Shown here piece after piece: positions 1-9,813 of a stretch of DNA of 64,000 nucleotides. The position numbers and the translations under genes are program-made. The notes under the pieces were generated by a model that searched no databases, was not told the origin of the DNA, and saw only the letters and a list, made by a program, of their open reading frames with translations. This DNA is from Paracoccus sp. MA (GTDB lineage Bacteria > Pseudomonadota > Alphaproteobacteria > Rhodobacterales > Rhodobacteraceae): positions 850,001 through 914,000 of the forward strand of contig NZ_CP087598.1 in NCBI RefSeq assembly GCF_020990385.1, read 5' to 3'. Position 1 is the stretch's first letter. Each line of letters opens with the position of its first letter.

Positions 1-774
1 CTGGAGGACATGGCCCGCGACACGCCGATGCGGCTGGGCCAGATCGACTGGAGCGCGGGCGCCGAGGCCGATCCCGACGGCATCGACGCCTATCCCGAAT
101 TCCGCCAGCGCGCGGCGCAACTGACCGAGAAGGACTTTCCCGAGCTGTTCGAAACCGAGGATGGCGGCGTCTTCGCCCTGCGGCTGGACGAGCTCGTGCC
201 GCCGGCGCTGATCCCCTTCGAGGAGGTGCGGGACCGGGTGGCCGAGGACTGGACCCGCAACGAGACGCATCGCCAGCTGCTGGCGCTGGCCGAGGAGCGC
301 CGCGTCGAGGCCGAGGCGGCCGCCGAGCCCGGCATCGGGCCGGCCCCGGCGGCGGCGACCGCGCCGGTCGCCCAGGCCCTTGGCGCCGCGGCGCCCGCCA
401 GCGGCGACGCCGAGGCCGCGGCCGCGGACAAGCCCGCCCCCGCACCCGGCACGCCGGCGCCGAACCTGTCCCGCGGCGGCTTCATCAACGGCGTGCCGCA
501 GGACGTGGTGGCCCAGGCCTTCGAAATCGCCGAGGAAGGCGCGACCGAGGTGGTCGATGCCGAGAACCGGGTCTTTCTGGTGACGCTGGACAAGATCCAT
601 CCCGCCGCGACCGATGGCGAGGAGGGCGCGCAGATCCGTGCCGGCATCTCGGCCCGGCTGGCGGATTCGCTGCGCCAGGACGTCTTCGACTATTTCGCCC
701 GCGCGCTTCAGGCCCAAGGCGGCGTCACCCTGAACCAGACCGCCGTGGATGCGGTGAACGCGCAGGTCCAGTGA
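1..774 (+). CDS. ppiD: PpiD/SurA-type peptidyl-prolyl isomerase, C-terminal part
   Basis: The frame is open at base 1, so the start lies outside the window; 257 residues are visible. The visible part carries the end of a parvulin-like region ('ALRLDELVPPALIPFEEV'), an Ala/Pro-rich linker at about residues 105-155, and a tail beginning 'GGFINGVPQDVVAQAFE', which resembles the C-terminal part of PpiD-family periplasmic folding factors. Such proteins are anchored in the inner membrane and assist outer-membrane and secreted proteins. The stop codon overlaps the trpE start (TGATG), and ppiD upstream of trpE is a gene order I associate with Rhodobacterales. The assignment is by motif and context, because the membrane anchor and catalytic core are off the edge. 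Confidence 0.8.
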   Translation: MEDMARDTPMRLGQIDWSAGAEADPDGIDAYPEFRQRAAQLTEKDFPELFETEDGGVFALRLDELVPPALIPFEEVRDRVAEDWTRNETHRQLLALAEERRVEAEAAAEPGIGPAPAAATAPVAQALGAAAPASGDAEAAAADKPAPAPGTPAPNLSRGGFINGVPQDVVAQAFEIAEEGATEVVDAENRVFLVTLDKIHPAATDGEEGAQIRAGISARLADSLRQDVFDYFARALQAQGGVTLNQTAVDAVNAQVQ

Positions 775-2276
775 TGGAGATCGCCCCCGATTTCGCCGCA
801 TTCGAACGCGGCTGGGCCCAGGGCCGCAACCAGTTGCTGACCATCCGGCTGGCGGCAGACCTCGATACGCCGGTCAGCCTGATGCTGAAGTTGGCCGAGG
901 CGGCGCCGAATTCCTTCATGCTGGAAAGCGTCACCGGCGGCGAGGTGCGCGGCCGCTATTCCTTCGTCGGCATGAAGCCGGACCTGATCTGGGAATGCCG
1001 CGACGGCAAGGCGCGCATCAACCGCAACGCCCGCTATTCGGACGAGTTCGCGGAAGACGACCGCCCGGCGCTGGACAGCCTGCGCGCCCTGATCGCGGAA
1101 AGCCGCATTGACATGCCCGAGGGCGTGCCGGCCGGCGCGGCGGGGCTTTTCGGCTATCTGGGTTATGACATGATCCGGCTGGTCGAGCGGCTGCCCGACG
1201 TGAACCCCGACCCCCTTGGCCTGCCCGATGCGATGATGATGCGCCCCTCGGTCGTCGCGGTGCTGGACGGCGTCAAGGGCGAGGTGGCTCTTTGCGCCCC
1301 CGCCTGGCATGACGCGGCCACGCCTGCCCGCGCCGCCTATGCCCAGGCGGCCGAGCGGCTGATGGAGGCGCTGCGCTCGCTCGACCGCCAGCCCAGCGAG
1401 CCGCGCGCGCTTGGCCACGACCTGAAGATCGGCGAATTGCGCAGCAATTTCAGCAAGGAATCCTATCTCGCGGCGGTGGAAAAGGCCAAGGACTACATCC
1501 GCGCCGGCGACATCTTCCAGGTGGTGCCCTCGCAACGCTGGGCGATGGATTTCCCGCTGCCGCCCTTCGCGCTCTATCGCAGCTTGCGGCGCACCAATCC
1601 CTCGCCCTTCATGTTCTTCCTGAACTTCGGCGGTTTCCAGATCGTCGGCGCCTCGCCCGAGATCCTGGTGCGGCTGCGCGAGGGCCAGGTCACCGTCCGC
1701 CCCATCGCCGGCACCCGCCCGCGCGGCGCGACCCCGGCCGAGGACGACGCGCTGGAGGCCGACCTGCTGGCCGACCAGAAGGAACTGGCCGAGCATCTGA
1801 TGCTTCTGGACCTGGGCCGCAACGATGTCGGTCGGGTGGCGAAGATGGGCACCGTCACGCCGACCGAGCAATTCATCGTCGAGCGCTATAGCCACGTCAT
1901 GCACATCGTCTCGAACGTCGTGGGCGAGCTGCGCGAGGGCGAGGATGCGCTTTCGGCGTTGCTGGCGGGGATGCCCGCCGGCACCGTCTCGGGCGCGCCC
2001 AAGGTCCGGGCGATGGAGATCATCGACGAGCTCGAGCCCGAGAAGCGCGGCGTCTATGCCGGCGGCGTCGGCTATTTCGCCGCCAATGGCGAGATGGACA
2101 TGTGCATCGCGCTGCGCACCGGGGTGATCAAGGACGGCCAGCTTTACATCCAGGCCGGCGGCGGGGTGGTCTATGACAGCGACCCCGAGGCCGAATTCAT
2201 GGAGACGGTGAACAAGAGCCGCGCCCTGCGCCGTGCGGCGGAAGAGGCGGCGCGCTTCGTGCGCGGGAACGGCTAG
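774..2276 (+). CDS. trpE: anthranilate synthase component I
   Basis: This 500-residue protein makes anthranilate from chorismate with ammonia or glutamine, the first step of tryptophan synthesis, working with TrpG, which is not in the window. The N-terminal domain has the usual regulatory fold start, and the C-terminal chorismate-binding half contains 'GRNDVGRVAKMG' and 'PAGTVSGAPKVRAMEIIDEL' at about residue 400, both typical of TrpE. I chose the ATG at 774, which overlaps the upstream stop as TGATG, over the GTG three bases earlier. Length matches the family. The overlap suggests translational coupling to the upstream ppiD gene. No leader peptide or attenuator can be placed, because the coding regions touch. 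Confidence 0.96.
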   Translation: MEIAPDFAAFERGWAQGRNQLLTIRLAADLDTPVSLMLKLAEAAPNSFMLESVTGGEVRGRYSFVGMKPDLIWECRDGKARINRNARYSDEFAEDDRPALDSLRALIAESRIDMPEGVPAGAAGLFGYLGYDMIRLVERLPDVNPDPLGLPDAMMMRPSVVAVLDGVKGEVALCAPAWHDAATPARAAYAQAAERLMEALRSLDRQPSEPRALGHDLKIGELRSNFSKESYLAAVEKAKDYIRAGDIFQVVPSQRWAMDFPLPPFALYRSLRRTNPSPFMFFLNFGGFQIVGASPEILVRLREGQVTVRPIAGTRPRGATPAEDDALEADLLADQKELAEHLMLLDLGRNDVGRVAKMGTVTPTEQFIVERYSHVMHIVSNVVGELREGEDALSALLAGMPAGTVSGAPKVRAMEIIDELEPEKRGVYAGGVGYFAANGEMDMCIALRTGVIKDGQLYIQAGGGVVYDSDPEAEFMETVNKSRALRRAAEEAARFVRGNG

Positions 2277-2287
2277 GGGCGGCGCCG

Positions 2288-3553
2288 GTGGCGCCGTCGA
2301 CCCGGCCGATCCTGCGCCCGCGCGGCCTGTTTCGGGCAGTCGGTGAAGGCACCCTTGCCGCCGGCGCGACCTTCCGCCGGTCCGCGACGGCCGCTCTCTG
2401 CCTTGCCCTGGCGCAGCCTGCCGCAGCCGCCGACCTGATCGGCTTCTGGGACAGTCCGCAGCCCGGGGCGAACGGCTTCAACGCCGCGCCGCAGGACCAG
2501 GCCTATTTCCGCGCCCTGGCCGGAACCGGGGCGACCTGGGTGCGGCTGTCCTTCAGCAAGTGGAAAGGCAAGGGCCGCGACTTCCTGATCGGCGATGCCG
2601 ACCGCTATGCCGGCCTTGTTCCCGAGGATCTCGCCACCCTGCGCCGGGTGCTGGACGATGCCCATGCGGCGGGGCTGAAGGTGGTGGTCGTGCCGCTGAG
2701 CCTGCCGGGTGGTCGCTGGTCGCAGCAGAACGGCGGCGCATACGACGACCGCATCTGGTCCGAGGCCGGCTATCAGGACCAAGCCGTCCGGTTCTGGGCC
2801 GATCTGGCGGCGGCATTGCAGGACCATCCGGCGGTCGCCGGCTACAACATCCTGAATGAGCCGGCGCCGGAAAAGCACGGCGGCCCGGCCGAGAACGGCA
2901 CGGAGCAGGCGCTGCGCTCCTGGCAGGCCGAACAGTCGGGCGGCCTGCGCGATCTGCCCGGCTTCTACGCCCGTACCATCGCGGCGATCCGTGCTGCCGA
3001 TCCGGTGACGCCCATCATGGTCGATGGCGGCTGGTTCGCCAATCCGCGCTCGCTGGCGGCATGGCCGGCGCCGCTGGCGGACGGCAGGGTGCTTTACGCC
3101 TTCCACATGTATGAACCCTATGCCGCGACCAGCGCCCCGAACCTGCAGCGCGACGCGCCGCTGCGCTATCCCGGCGCGGTGGCGGCCTATGCCGGGGGCG
3201 AGCGGGCCTGGGACCGCGCCGCCGTCGCCGCCCATATCGGCACGGCCTTCGACTGGGCCGCAGCGCAGGGCCTGCCGTCCACCCGCATCGTCGCCGCCGA
3301 ATTCGGCTGCATGCGGCGCTGGCCCGATTGCGGCGCCTATCTGACCGACGTCCTTGACGCCGTCGAGGCGCGCGGCGGCCATTGGGCCTTCTATTCCTTC
3401 CGCGAGGACGAATGGGAGGGGATGGATTACGAGCTTCCCGCCAGCCTGCCGCCCGGCCGGTTCTACTGGCTGACCGAAGAGGGGCGGGCGGATGAGCTGC
3501 CGCGCGACGGCGCGCTCATGGAACTGCTGCGGGACCGGATGCGGCGGCCATAG
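2288..3553 (+). CDS. secreted glycoside hydrolase family 5 (cellulase-like)
   Basis: A 421-residue protein with an N-terminal stretch that looks like a long signal peptide ending near 'AQPAAAADLIGFW' at about residue 47. The body has the hallmarks of GH5 glycosidases: 'GYNILNEP' with the acid/base Glu at about residue 191 and 'IVAAEFGCM' with the probable nucleophile Glu at about residue 338. Family members hydrolyse beta-glucans, mannans or glycolipids; the substrate cannot be told from sequence. The GTG start lies 11 bases after trpE and no good alternative start precedes the signal peptide, so the first 20-25 residues may be over-called. It follows trpE closely, but a functional link to tryptophan synthesis is unlikely. 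Confidence 0.85.
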   Translation: MAPSTRPILRPRGLFRAVGEGTLAAGATFRRSATAALCLALAQPAAAADLIGFWDSPQPGANGFNAAPQDQAYFRALAGTGATWVRLSFSKWKGKGRDFLIGDADRYAGLVPEDLATLRRVLDDAHAAGLKVVVVPLSLPGGRWSQQNGGAYDDRIWSEAGYQDQAVRFWADLAAALQDHPAVAGYNILNEPAPEKHGGPAENGTEQALRSWQAEQSGGLRDLPGFYARTIAAIRAADPVTPIMVDGGWFANPRSLAAWPAPLADGRVLYAFHMYEPYAATSAPNLQRDAPLRYPGAVAAYAGGERAWDRAAVAAHIGTAFDWAAAQGLPSTRIVAAEFGCMRRWPDCGAYLTDVLDAVEARGGHWAFYSFREDEWEGMDYELPASLPPGRFYWLTEEGRADELPRDGALMELLRDRMRRP

Positions 3554-3687
3554 GGCGGCCGCCCGCCCTGTCCATGAGCGATGCCGCACGCCGGTCCCGC
3601 CGGAAAACCCGGCAATCGGTGGCCAAGCGGGTGCTGGGGCCCCGGGCGGCTGTGCGGGACGCGACCCGCGCAGCCGTTGCGTGCCGC

Positions 3688-4185
3688 TTAGTCCTCGCCG
3701 CGATAGGGCTGGACGTATTGCAGCGCCATGTCCCAGGGAAAGAAGATCCAGGTATCTTGGCTCACCTCGGTCACATAGGTCTGCACCATCGGCCGGCCCT
3801 TGGGCTTGGCATAGACGGTGGCGAAATGCGCCTTGGGATACATCGTCCGCACATGTTCCAGCGTGCGGCCGGAATCGACCAGGTCGTCAATCACCAGGAT
3901 GCCGTCGCCGTCCAGCATCACCGCCGGGTCGGGGGCCTTCAGCACCTTGACCTCGCCGCGCTCCTGCCCGCCCTTGCCGTGATAGGATTTCACCGAGATC
4001 GTGTCGATGACGCGAATGTCCAGTTCGCGCGCGACGATCATCGCCGGCGCCAGCCCGCCCCGGGTGATGGCCAGGATCGCCCGCCATTCTCGGTCCTCCA
4101 GCCGCCAGGCAAGGGCGCGGGAATCGCGGTGGATCTGGTCCCAGCTGATGTGGAATCCGCGTTCATGGGGCAGGCGATCGTTCAT
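3688..4185 (-). CDS. gpt: xanthine-guanine phosphoribosyltransferase
   Basis: A 165-residue purine salvage enzyme that converts xanthine, guanine or hypoxanthine plus PRPP to the nucleotide. The PRPP-binding motif '[13 protein letters not shown]' is clear at about residues 96-108, and '[19 protein letters not shown]' near residue 40 is typical of the Gpt branch. Length matches bacterial Gpt. It is the last gene of a minus-strand group with the LysE exporter (9-base gap) and fabI. It converges on the GH5 gene across 134 bases that hold no recognisable gene. Confidence 0.93.
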   Translation of the reverse strand: MNDRLPHERGFHISWDQIHRDSRALAWRLEDREWRAILAITRGGLAPAMIVARELDIRVIDTISVKSYHGKGGQERGEVKVLKAPDPAVMLDGDGILVIDDLVDSGRTLEHVRTMYPKAHFATVYAKPKGRPMVQTYVTEVSQDTWIFFPWDMALQYVQPYRGED

Positions 4186-4194
4186 GCTGGCTCC

Positions 4195-4797
4195 TTAACG
4201 GTTGACGATCAACAGCAGCCCCAGCAGCGCCATGGCAATGCTGGCGGCCCGGTCGATCCAGAACTTGGCGGCAAAATAGCGCGCGCGCATGATGGCTGTC
4301 GACATCAGAACCGCCACCAGCGCATACCAGAAAAGCTCGGTCGCAAGGCAGAGGCCGTAGATCAACCCCTGGCGCGCCGGGCCCATCGGCGCGGGAAAGA
4401 CCGACAGGATCAGCGCGGCATAGAACAGCGCCGGCTTGGGATTCGAGAGATTGAGCGCGATGCCGCCCCAGTAGCCCCTGGAGGCGCCGCCCGCCGCCTG
4501 CGGCAGCGGCCGGGTCGAGGCGCGCCACAGCGCCCAGGCGAACCACAGCAGATAGAAGCCGCCGAAGATCTTCAGCGCCGTGAACAGCGCCGGATGCAGC
4601 CGGAACAGCACCGCCAGCCCGGCCAGCGCGAAGAGGCACCAGAGCGAGGCCCCGGTGGCCAGCCCCAGCGCATAGGGCAGGGCGCGGGCGCGGCCATGGG
4701 CAAAGGCGGTCTGCACCGTGGCGATGATCGCCGGGCCGGGCGTCAGGATCGCCAGCGACAGCGCCGAGACAAGCGCGATGACTTGCTCGACGCTCAT
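4195..4797 (-). CDS. LysE/RhtB family amino-acid exporter
   Basis: A 200-residue integral membrane protein with about six hydrophobic segments. It has the LysE family N-terminal signature 'LSLAILTPGPAIIATVQTA', whose 'PGP' turn is typical. Family members export basic amino acids, homoserine, threonine or related compounds across the inner membrane; the substrate here is unknown. It sits between fabI and gpt with 9-base gaps on each side, so the three genes are probably co-transcribed although their functions are unrelated. Confidence 0.9.
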   Translation of the reverse strand: MSVEQVIALVSALSLAILTPGPAIIATVQTAFAHGRARALPYALGLATGASLWCLFALAGLAVLFRLHPALFTALKIFGGFYLLWFAWALWRASTRPLPQAAGGASRGYWGGIALNLSNPKPALFYAALILSVFPAPMGPARQGLIYGLCLATELFWYALVAVLMSTAIMRARYFAAKFWIDRAASIAMALLGLLLIVNR

Positions 4798-4806
4798 CGC
4801 CGGGGA

Positions 4807-5634
<828 letters not shown>

Positions 5635-5717
5635 GATGCTGCCCCTCGCGCTTCTTCGGTTTTCAGCAGGATTAGGACAACTGCAGGGAGGCATCAAGTG
5701 TCGGTGAGCAGGCAGCC

Positions 5718-6380
5718 ATGAGCGACCGCAGCGGAATTTTCGCGGGCGACGACCCTTTTGCCATCGCGCGCAGCTGGCTCGCCGAGGCGGAACGGACCGA
5801 GCCGAACGACGCCAGCGCCATGGCGCTGGCCACCGTGGACGCGGCGGGCCTGCCCGACGTGCGCATGGTGCTGCTGAAAGAGATCGAGGGCGCCGGCACC
5901 GAGGGCGCCTTCGTCTTCTACACCAATTTCGAAAGCGCCAAGGGCGTCGAGATCGAGGCCACAGGCGTCGCCGCATTCGTCATGCACTGGAAATCGCTGC
6001 GCCGGCAGATCCGCGTGCGCGGCCATGTCAGCCGCGTCGAGCCCGAGCTGGCCGATGCCTATTATGCCTCGCGGCCGCTGCAGTCGCGCATCGGCGCCTG
6101 GGCGTCGCGGCAAAGCCGGCCGCTGGCCAGCCGCGCCGCGCTGATGGCCGAGGTGGCGCGGCTGGGAATCAATCTGGGGTTGAATCCGCCGCGACCGCCC
6201 CATTGGGGGGGCTACCGAATCCGCCCGGTGCAGATCGAGTTCTGGGCCGATGGCGCCTTCCGGCTGCACGACCGCTTTCGCTGGACGAGAAGCGATTATC
6301 AAGGCGAAAACAGCGGATTGCCGCCAGATGGGCGGCAGTTTACGCAAAGTTTCTGGCAAGTGTGCCGTCTTAGCCCTTGA
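5718..6380 (+). CDS. pdxH: pyridoxamine/pyridoxine 5'-phosphate oxidase
   Basis: A 220-residue FMN enzyme that oxidises PNP or PMP to pyridoxal phosphate. The sequence carries the family segments '[11 protein letters not shown]', '[10 protein letters not shown]', '[17 protein letters not shown]' and '[13 protein letters not shown]'. The C-terminus is slightly unusual: after '[10 protein letters not shown]' there are about 20 extra residues before the closing 'WQVCRLSP', where many relatives go almost directly to a W-x-V-x-R-L-x-P end. The DNA encoding this insert is also less GC-rich than its surroundings. The closing motif is kept, so the protein is probably functional. Confidence 0.93.
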   Translation: MSDRSGIFAGDDPFAIARSWLAEAERTEPNDASAMALATVDAAGLPDVRMVLLKEIEGAGTEGAFVFYTNFESAKGVEIEATGVAAFVMHWKSLRRQIRVRGHVSRVEPELADAYYASRPLQSRIGAWASRQSRPLASRAALMAEVARLGINLGLNPPRPPHWGGYRIRPVQIEFWADGAFRLHDRFRWTRSDYQGENSGLPPDGRQFTQSFWQVCRLSP

Positions 6381-6432
6381 TGCGGGTCCGCGATTTATCC
6401 ATGGTATGGAAAACCTGACCAATCCGGCTCTA

Positions 6433-6457
6433 CCTTCGTTCAGTTGGGGATCGAAGG
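6433..6457. promoter_or_regulatory. weak inverted repeat in the cold-shock gene leader
   Basis: Between pdxH and the cold-shock gene, about 130 bases of lower GC contain a 6-bp inverted repeat (CCTTCG at 6433-6438 and CGAAGG at 6452-6457, 13-base loop). Cold-shock mRNAs often have structured leaders that affect translation. The repeat is short and could be chance. Confidence 0.25.
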
Positions 6458-6511
6458 ACGCGGAACCGGAGTTCGGGTTGTTTCTGGTTTTCTAACGGGT
6501 GACAGGACGAC

Positions 6512-7105
6512 ATGGAAGAAAACGACGAGCAACAGCGCAAGATTGCGGGCGTCGTGAAATGGTTCGATGGCAGCAAGGGCTTCGGTTTCCTGACCGATCC
6601 CGAGGGGGGCGCCGACATTCTTCTGCATGCCAATGTGCTGAGGAATTTCGGGCAGAGTTCGGTTGCCGAGGGCTCTCATGTCGTGGCGATGGTGCAGAAG
6701 ACGCCGCGCGGCATGCAGGCGGTCGAGGTGCTGGAGATCACGCCGCCGGCCAGCGAGCCGATGCCCGCCATCGCCGACCTGTGTTCGGCCACCCCCGAGG
6801 AGGTGGCGCAGCTGCCGCTGCTGCCGGCGCGGGTGAAATGGTTCGACAAGGCCAAGGGCTTCGGCTTTGCCAACATCTTCGCAGAGAAGGCCGATGTCTT
6901 CCTGCATATCGAGGTGCTGCGCCATTCGGGCTTTTCCGACCTGGCCGTGGGCGAGGCCATCGCGCTGCGGGTGGTCGACGGGCGGCGGGGGATGATGGCC
7001 GCGCAAATCCTTTCCTGGGAGAGAGCCGCGATCGAGGCGCGGCAGTTGCAACCGGGGGGAGCGGCCGCGCTCGCTAAATTGCGGCTGGTCGCGGGCGCGG
7101 TATGA
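6512..7105 (+). CDS. double cold-shock-domain protein
   Basis: A 197-residue cytoplasmic nucleic-acid-binding protein with two cold-shock domains in tandem. The first has 'GVVKWFDGSKGFGFLTD' (about residues 13-29) and 'DILLHANVL'. The second has 'ARVKWFDKAKGFGFANIF' (about 108-125) and 'DVFLHIEVL'. Both RNP-like motifs are intact in each domain. Tandem CSD proteins of this size are common in Rhodobacterales and are thought to act as RNA chaperones. The stop overlaps the next gene's start (ATGA), so the two are translationally coupled. There is no sequence sign of the temperature response itself. Confidence 0.92.
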   Translation: MEENDEQQRKIAGVVKWFDGSKGFGFLTDPEGGADILLHANVLRNFGQSSVAEGSHVVAMVQKTPRGMQAVEVLEITPPASEPMPAIADLCSATPEEVAQLPLLPARVKWFDKAKGFGFANIFAEKADVFLHIEVLRHSGFSDLAVGEAIALRVVDGRRGMMAAQILSWERAAIEARQLQPGGAAALAKLRLVAGAV

Positions 7106-7596
7106 AGTTGCGGGCCGTAACGGTTGTTCTAGCTCTTCTTATCACAAATCATTCTTCGGCCCTTGCGGCCACCTGCCACCCCGACCGGGCACTGTTCCTA
7201 GGTCGGGGCAAGCCGGTCGAGGTGCCGGTCGAGATCGCCGACAGCGGCGAGAAACGCGCGCGCGGGCTGATGTTCCGCCGCGACCTGCCACCGGGGCAGG
7301 GCATGCTGTTCATCTACGAATCGCCGCAGCCGGTCAGCTTCTGGATGCGCAACACGCTGATCGCGCTCGACATGATCTTCATCGACGCGCGCGGCGAGGT
7401 GCGCCATGTCCACCCGATGGCGCGGCCGCTGGACGAGACGGCCATTCCCGGCGCCGCGCCGGACGATCCCGCGCCCGAGCGGCTGATGGTGCTGGAGGTG
7501 CCGGGGGGCGATGCGGCGCGGCTGGGGATCCATCCCGGCATGGTGCTGTCCCATCCCCGCCTGCCGCAGGACGCGGCCTTGGCGCCCTGCGACTGA
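7102..7596 (+). CDS. DUF192 family exported protein
   Basis: A 164-residue protein with an N-terminal signal peptide ('[20 protein letters not shown]'). The DUF192 core includes '[19 protein letters not shown]', '[18 protein letters not shown]' and a C-terminal '[18 protein letters not shown]'. The biochemical role of the family is unknown; members are periplasmic or secreted small beta-rich proteins. Its ATG overlaps the stop of the cold-shock gene, a linkage that I associate with related genomes. The end of the coding region forms the left arm of a terminator hairpin. Confidence 0.9.
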   Translation: MKLRAVTVVLALLITNHSSALAATCHPDRALFLGRGKPVEVPVEIADSGEKRARGLMFRRDLPPGQGMLFIYESPQPVSFWMRNTLIALDMIFIDARGEVRHVHPMARPLDETAIPGAAPDDPAPERLMVLEVPGGDAARLGIHPGMVLSHPRLPQDAALAPCD

Positions 7597-7630
7597 GACC
7601 CGCCGCAGGGCGCGGTCAGTTTTCCCTTTC
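7582..7630 (+). terminator. Rho-independent terminator after the DUF192 gene
   Basis: A perfect 10-bp GC-rich inverted repeat (7582-7591 with 7604-7613) overlaps the stop codon of the DUF192 gene. It is followed by a T-rich stretch at 7620-7630 (TTTTCCCTTT). This would end transcription of the cold-shock/DUF192 pair before the tRNA gene. Confidence 0.7.
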
Positions 7631-7665
7631 CCCCCGCGCGGCCAGCCGCTAGATAGCCCCAGGTC

Positions 7666-7742
7666 CGGGGCGTAGCGCAGCCTGGTAGCGCGACGGTTTT
7701 GGGTACCGTAGGCCGGAGGTTCGAATCCTCTCGCCCCGACCA
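7666..7742 (+). tRNA. tRNA-Pro (anticodon UGG)
   Basis: A 77-nt cloverleaf. The acceptor arm CGGGGCG (7666-7672) pairs with CGCCCCG (7732-7738), followed by discriminator A and an encoded CCA (7740-7742). The anticodon stem ACGGT/ACCGT encloses the loop TTTGGGT, giving anticodon TGG. The T-loop GTTCGAATC is canonical. No duplicated 3' end was seen downstream, so there is no sign of an integrated element using it as an attachment site. Confidence 0.97.
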
Positions 7743-7966
7743 CTCTCATGCAGATTCGGGGACGGGCCGCTTGCCGGGCCGGTCTCCGGCGCGGCTTTCG
7801 CGGCGCCGCTCGGCGATCCGGGGGCGCTGTGCCGGCCCGGCCTGCCGAAAAAGCCAGCGTGACTTTCCTGCATCACCGCCGCTTCATGACTGGATGGGCG
7901 CCCAGCTGTTTTCCGGGCGTCACGTTCGTCTGATCGAAGGTGTTTTGATGAGTAAGTGAGGTTCTC

Positions 7967-8167
7967 ATGAACGCTTGGTGGAGCGCGTCCGTCTGCATCA
8001 ACCGGACACTTGGGGGACAGCAATCCGAGCCGCTTTGCTCGCGCGTCTATCGGCAGCCGCCATCCTTCTGGCGCAGCGCCTTCATGGCGCTGATGGACCG
8101 CGTCTTTGCCGAAACGGCGCATTGCGAGAGCATTCATAGCCGCTGGCGCGACCGCCGCGGCGCCTAG
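7967..8167 (+). CDS. small hypothetical protein
   Basis: A 66-residue open frame starting with ATG after a GTGAGG that could be a ribosome-binding site. It contains 'LGGQQSEPLCSRVYR' and a C-terminal 'HCESIHSRWRD'; the Cys/His/Trp-rich composition does not look like a random shadow. I do not recognise the family. It lies between tRNA-Pro and a minus-strand small gene, and the two stop codons overlap at a CTAG. The 224 bases between the tRNA and this frame hold nothing I can identify. Confidence 0.45.
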   Translation: MNAWWSASVCINRTLGGQQSEPLCSRVYRQPPSFWRSAFMALMDRVFAETAHCESIHSRWRDRRGA

Positions 8168-8361
8168 CGCCGGCCGGACAGGGTCCGTTCCAGCTCCTCC
8201 AGCGCGGCGATGGTGGCGTCGTAGCTGTCTCCGGCCTTGGGGAAACGCGCCCTGCGGCTGCGATAGAAGGCCAGCCATTTCGGCAATTCGTCCAGCGGAT
8301 AGGTGGCGGACCAGATCTTGCCGGTCAGGGTAAAGGTGGATTCGTCATGCGTCGCTTTCAT
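8164..8361 (-). CDS. conserved small hypothetical protein
   Basis: A 65-residue soluble protein ('KIWSATYPLDELPKWLAFYR', ending 'EELERTLSGRR'). The frame stays open upstream of the chosen ATG at 8361, but that part is low-complexity and ATG-poor, so the short form is preferred. It has an amphipathic helical look with no membrane segment or catalytic motif. It is divergent from lysC across 164 bases that contain the promoters for both. The function is unknown. Confidence 0.65.
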   Translation of the reverse strand: MKATHDESTFTLTGKIWSATYPLDELPKWLAFYRSRRARFPKAGDSYDATIAALEELERTLSGRR

Positions 8362-8525
8362 GCCCGCCTTTTGCGGTCCGGCGGCGGCCGTATCAAGATC
8401 CCGTCCGCCCCGGCGCATGGGCCGGCAAAATAATGCATGCGAAAGCCCCGGAAACACCTGCCGCCCCTTGTTCTTTCCCCGGCCCGCCCATAGAACGCGC
8501 CCCGGAAACTGCTGGGGGGCAAGGA

Positions 8526-9782
8526 ATGCCGCTTCTGGTGATGAAATTCGGCGGCACCTCGGTGGCCGACCTGGACCGCATCAAGAATGCCGCGCTGAAG
8601 GTTCAGCGCGAAGTCGAGCGCGGCTATGACGTCATCGTCATCGTCAGCGCCATGTCGGGCAAGACCAACGAACTGGTGGGCTGGGTCGAGGCGACCTCGC
8701 CGCTGTTCGACGCGCGCGAATACGACGCCGTCGTCGCCTCGGGCGAGAACGTCACCGCCGGGCTGATGGCGCTGACCCTGCAGGAGCTGGGCGTGCCCGC
8801 CCGCAGCTGGCAGGGCTGGCAGGTGCCGATCAACACCACCTCGCAGCACAGCTCGGCGCGCTTCGTGTCGATCCCGCGCGACAATATCGACCAGAAATTC
8901 GCCGAGGGCATGCGGGTGGCCGTGGTCGCGGGCTTCCAGGGGCTCGGCTCAGACAACCGCATCACCACGCTGGGCCGCGGCGGTTCGGACACCACCGCCG
9001 TGGCCTTCGCCGCCGCCTTCGAGGCCGAGCGCTGCGACATCTATACCGATGTGGACGGGGTCTATACCACCGACCCCCGCATCACTTCCAAGGCACGCAA
9101 GCTTGACAAGATCGCCTTCGAGGAAATGCTGGAACTGGCCAGCCTGGGCGCCAAGGTGCTCCAGACCCGCTCGGTCGAGCTGGCGATGCGTTACAAGGTC
9201 CGGCTGCGGGTGCTCAGCTCGTTCGAGGATACGGATGAGACCAGCGGCACCCTGGTCTGCGATGAGGATGAAATCATGGAATCGAAAGTCGTCAGCGGCG
9301 TCGCCTATTCCCGTGAAGAGGCCAAGATCACCCTGGTCACAGTCGAGGACCGGCCCGGCATCTCGGCGGCGATCTTCGCGCCGCTCGCCGATGCCGGCGT
9401 CAACGTGGACATGATCGTCCAGAACATCTCGGAACGCGATTACGAGGACCATCCCGGCGCGGTGACCGACATGACCTTCTCCTGTCCGGTGAACCAGGTC
9501 GCCCGCGCCAAGAAGGCGATGGAGGAGGCCAAGGCCGCCGGCACCATCGCCTATGACGAACTGGTCGTGGATACCGAGGTCGCCAAGGTCTCGGTGGTGG
9601 GCATCGGCATGCGCAGCCATGCCGGCGTCGCCGCGCGCATGTTCAAGGCGCTGGCCGACGAAAACATCAACATCAAGGTGATCTCCACCAGCGAGATCAA
9701 GATTTCGGTGCTGATCGACCGCAAATATATGGAACTGGCGGTTCAGGCGCTGCATGATGCCTTCGAGCTTGAACGGGCCTGA
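8526..9782 (+). CDS. lysC: aspartate kinase
   Basis: A 418-residue enzyme catalysing the first step from aspartate towards lysine, threonine and methionine. The N-terminal kinase domain begins 'LLVMKFGGTSVADLDRIKN' and contains 'TTLGRGGSDTTAVAFAAAFE' and 'DIYTDVDGVYTTDPRI'. The C-terminal third holds two ACT domains ('ITLVTVEDRPGISAAIF', 'VSVVGIGMRSHAGVAARMF') that bind allosteric amino acids. The ATG at 8526 is the family-consistent start. It is followed after 31 bases by ptsP in the same direction. No lysine riboswitch is recognisable in the upstream 160 bases. Confidence 0.96.
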   Translation: MPLLVMKFGGTSVADLDRIKNAALKVQREVERGYDVIVIVSAMSGKTNELVGWVEATSPLFDAREYDAVVASGENVTAGLMALTLQELGVPARSWQGWQVPINTTSQHSSARFVSIPRDNIDQKFAEGMRVAVVAGFQGLGSDNRITTLGRGGSDTTAVAFAAAFEAERCDIYTDVDGVYTTDPRITSKARKLDKIAFEEMLELASLGAKVLQTRSVELAMRYKVRLRVLSSFEDTDETSGTLVCDEDEIMESKVVSGVAYSREEAKITLVTVEDRPGISAAIFAPLADAGVNVDMIVQNISERDYEDHPGAVTDMTFSCPVNQVARAKKAMEEAKAAGTIAYDELVVDTEVAKVSVVGIGMRSHAGVAARMFKALADENINIKVISTSEIKISVLIDRKYMELAVQALHDAFELERA

Positions 9783-9813
9783 TCCCCGGCCCTCAGCCTG
9801 AAGCGGGAGGATC

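Noticed and set aside
7666..8163. tRNA-Pro as attachment site for an integrated element
   Set aside because: No second copy of the tRNA 3' end and no integrase gene are found in the window.
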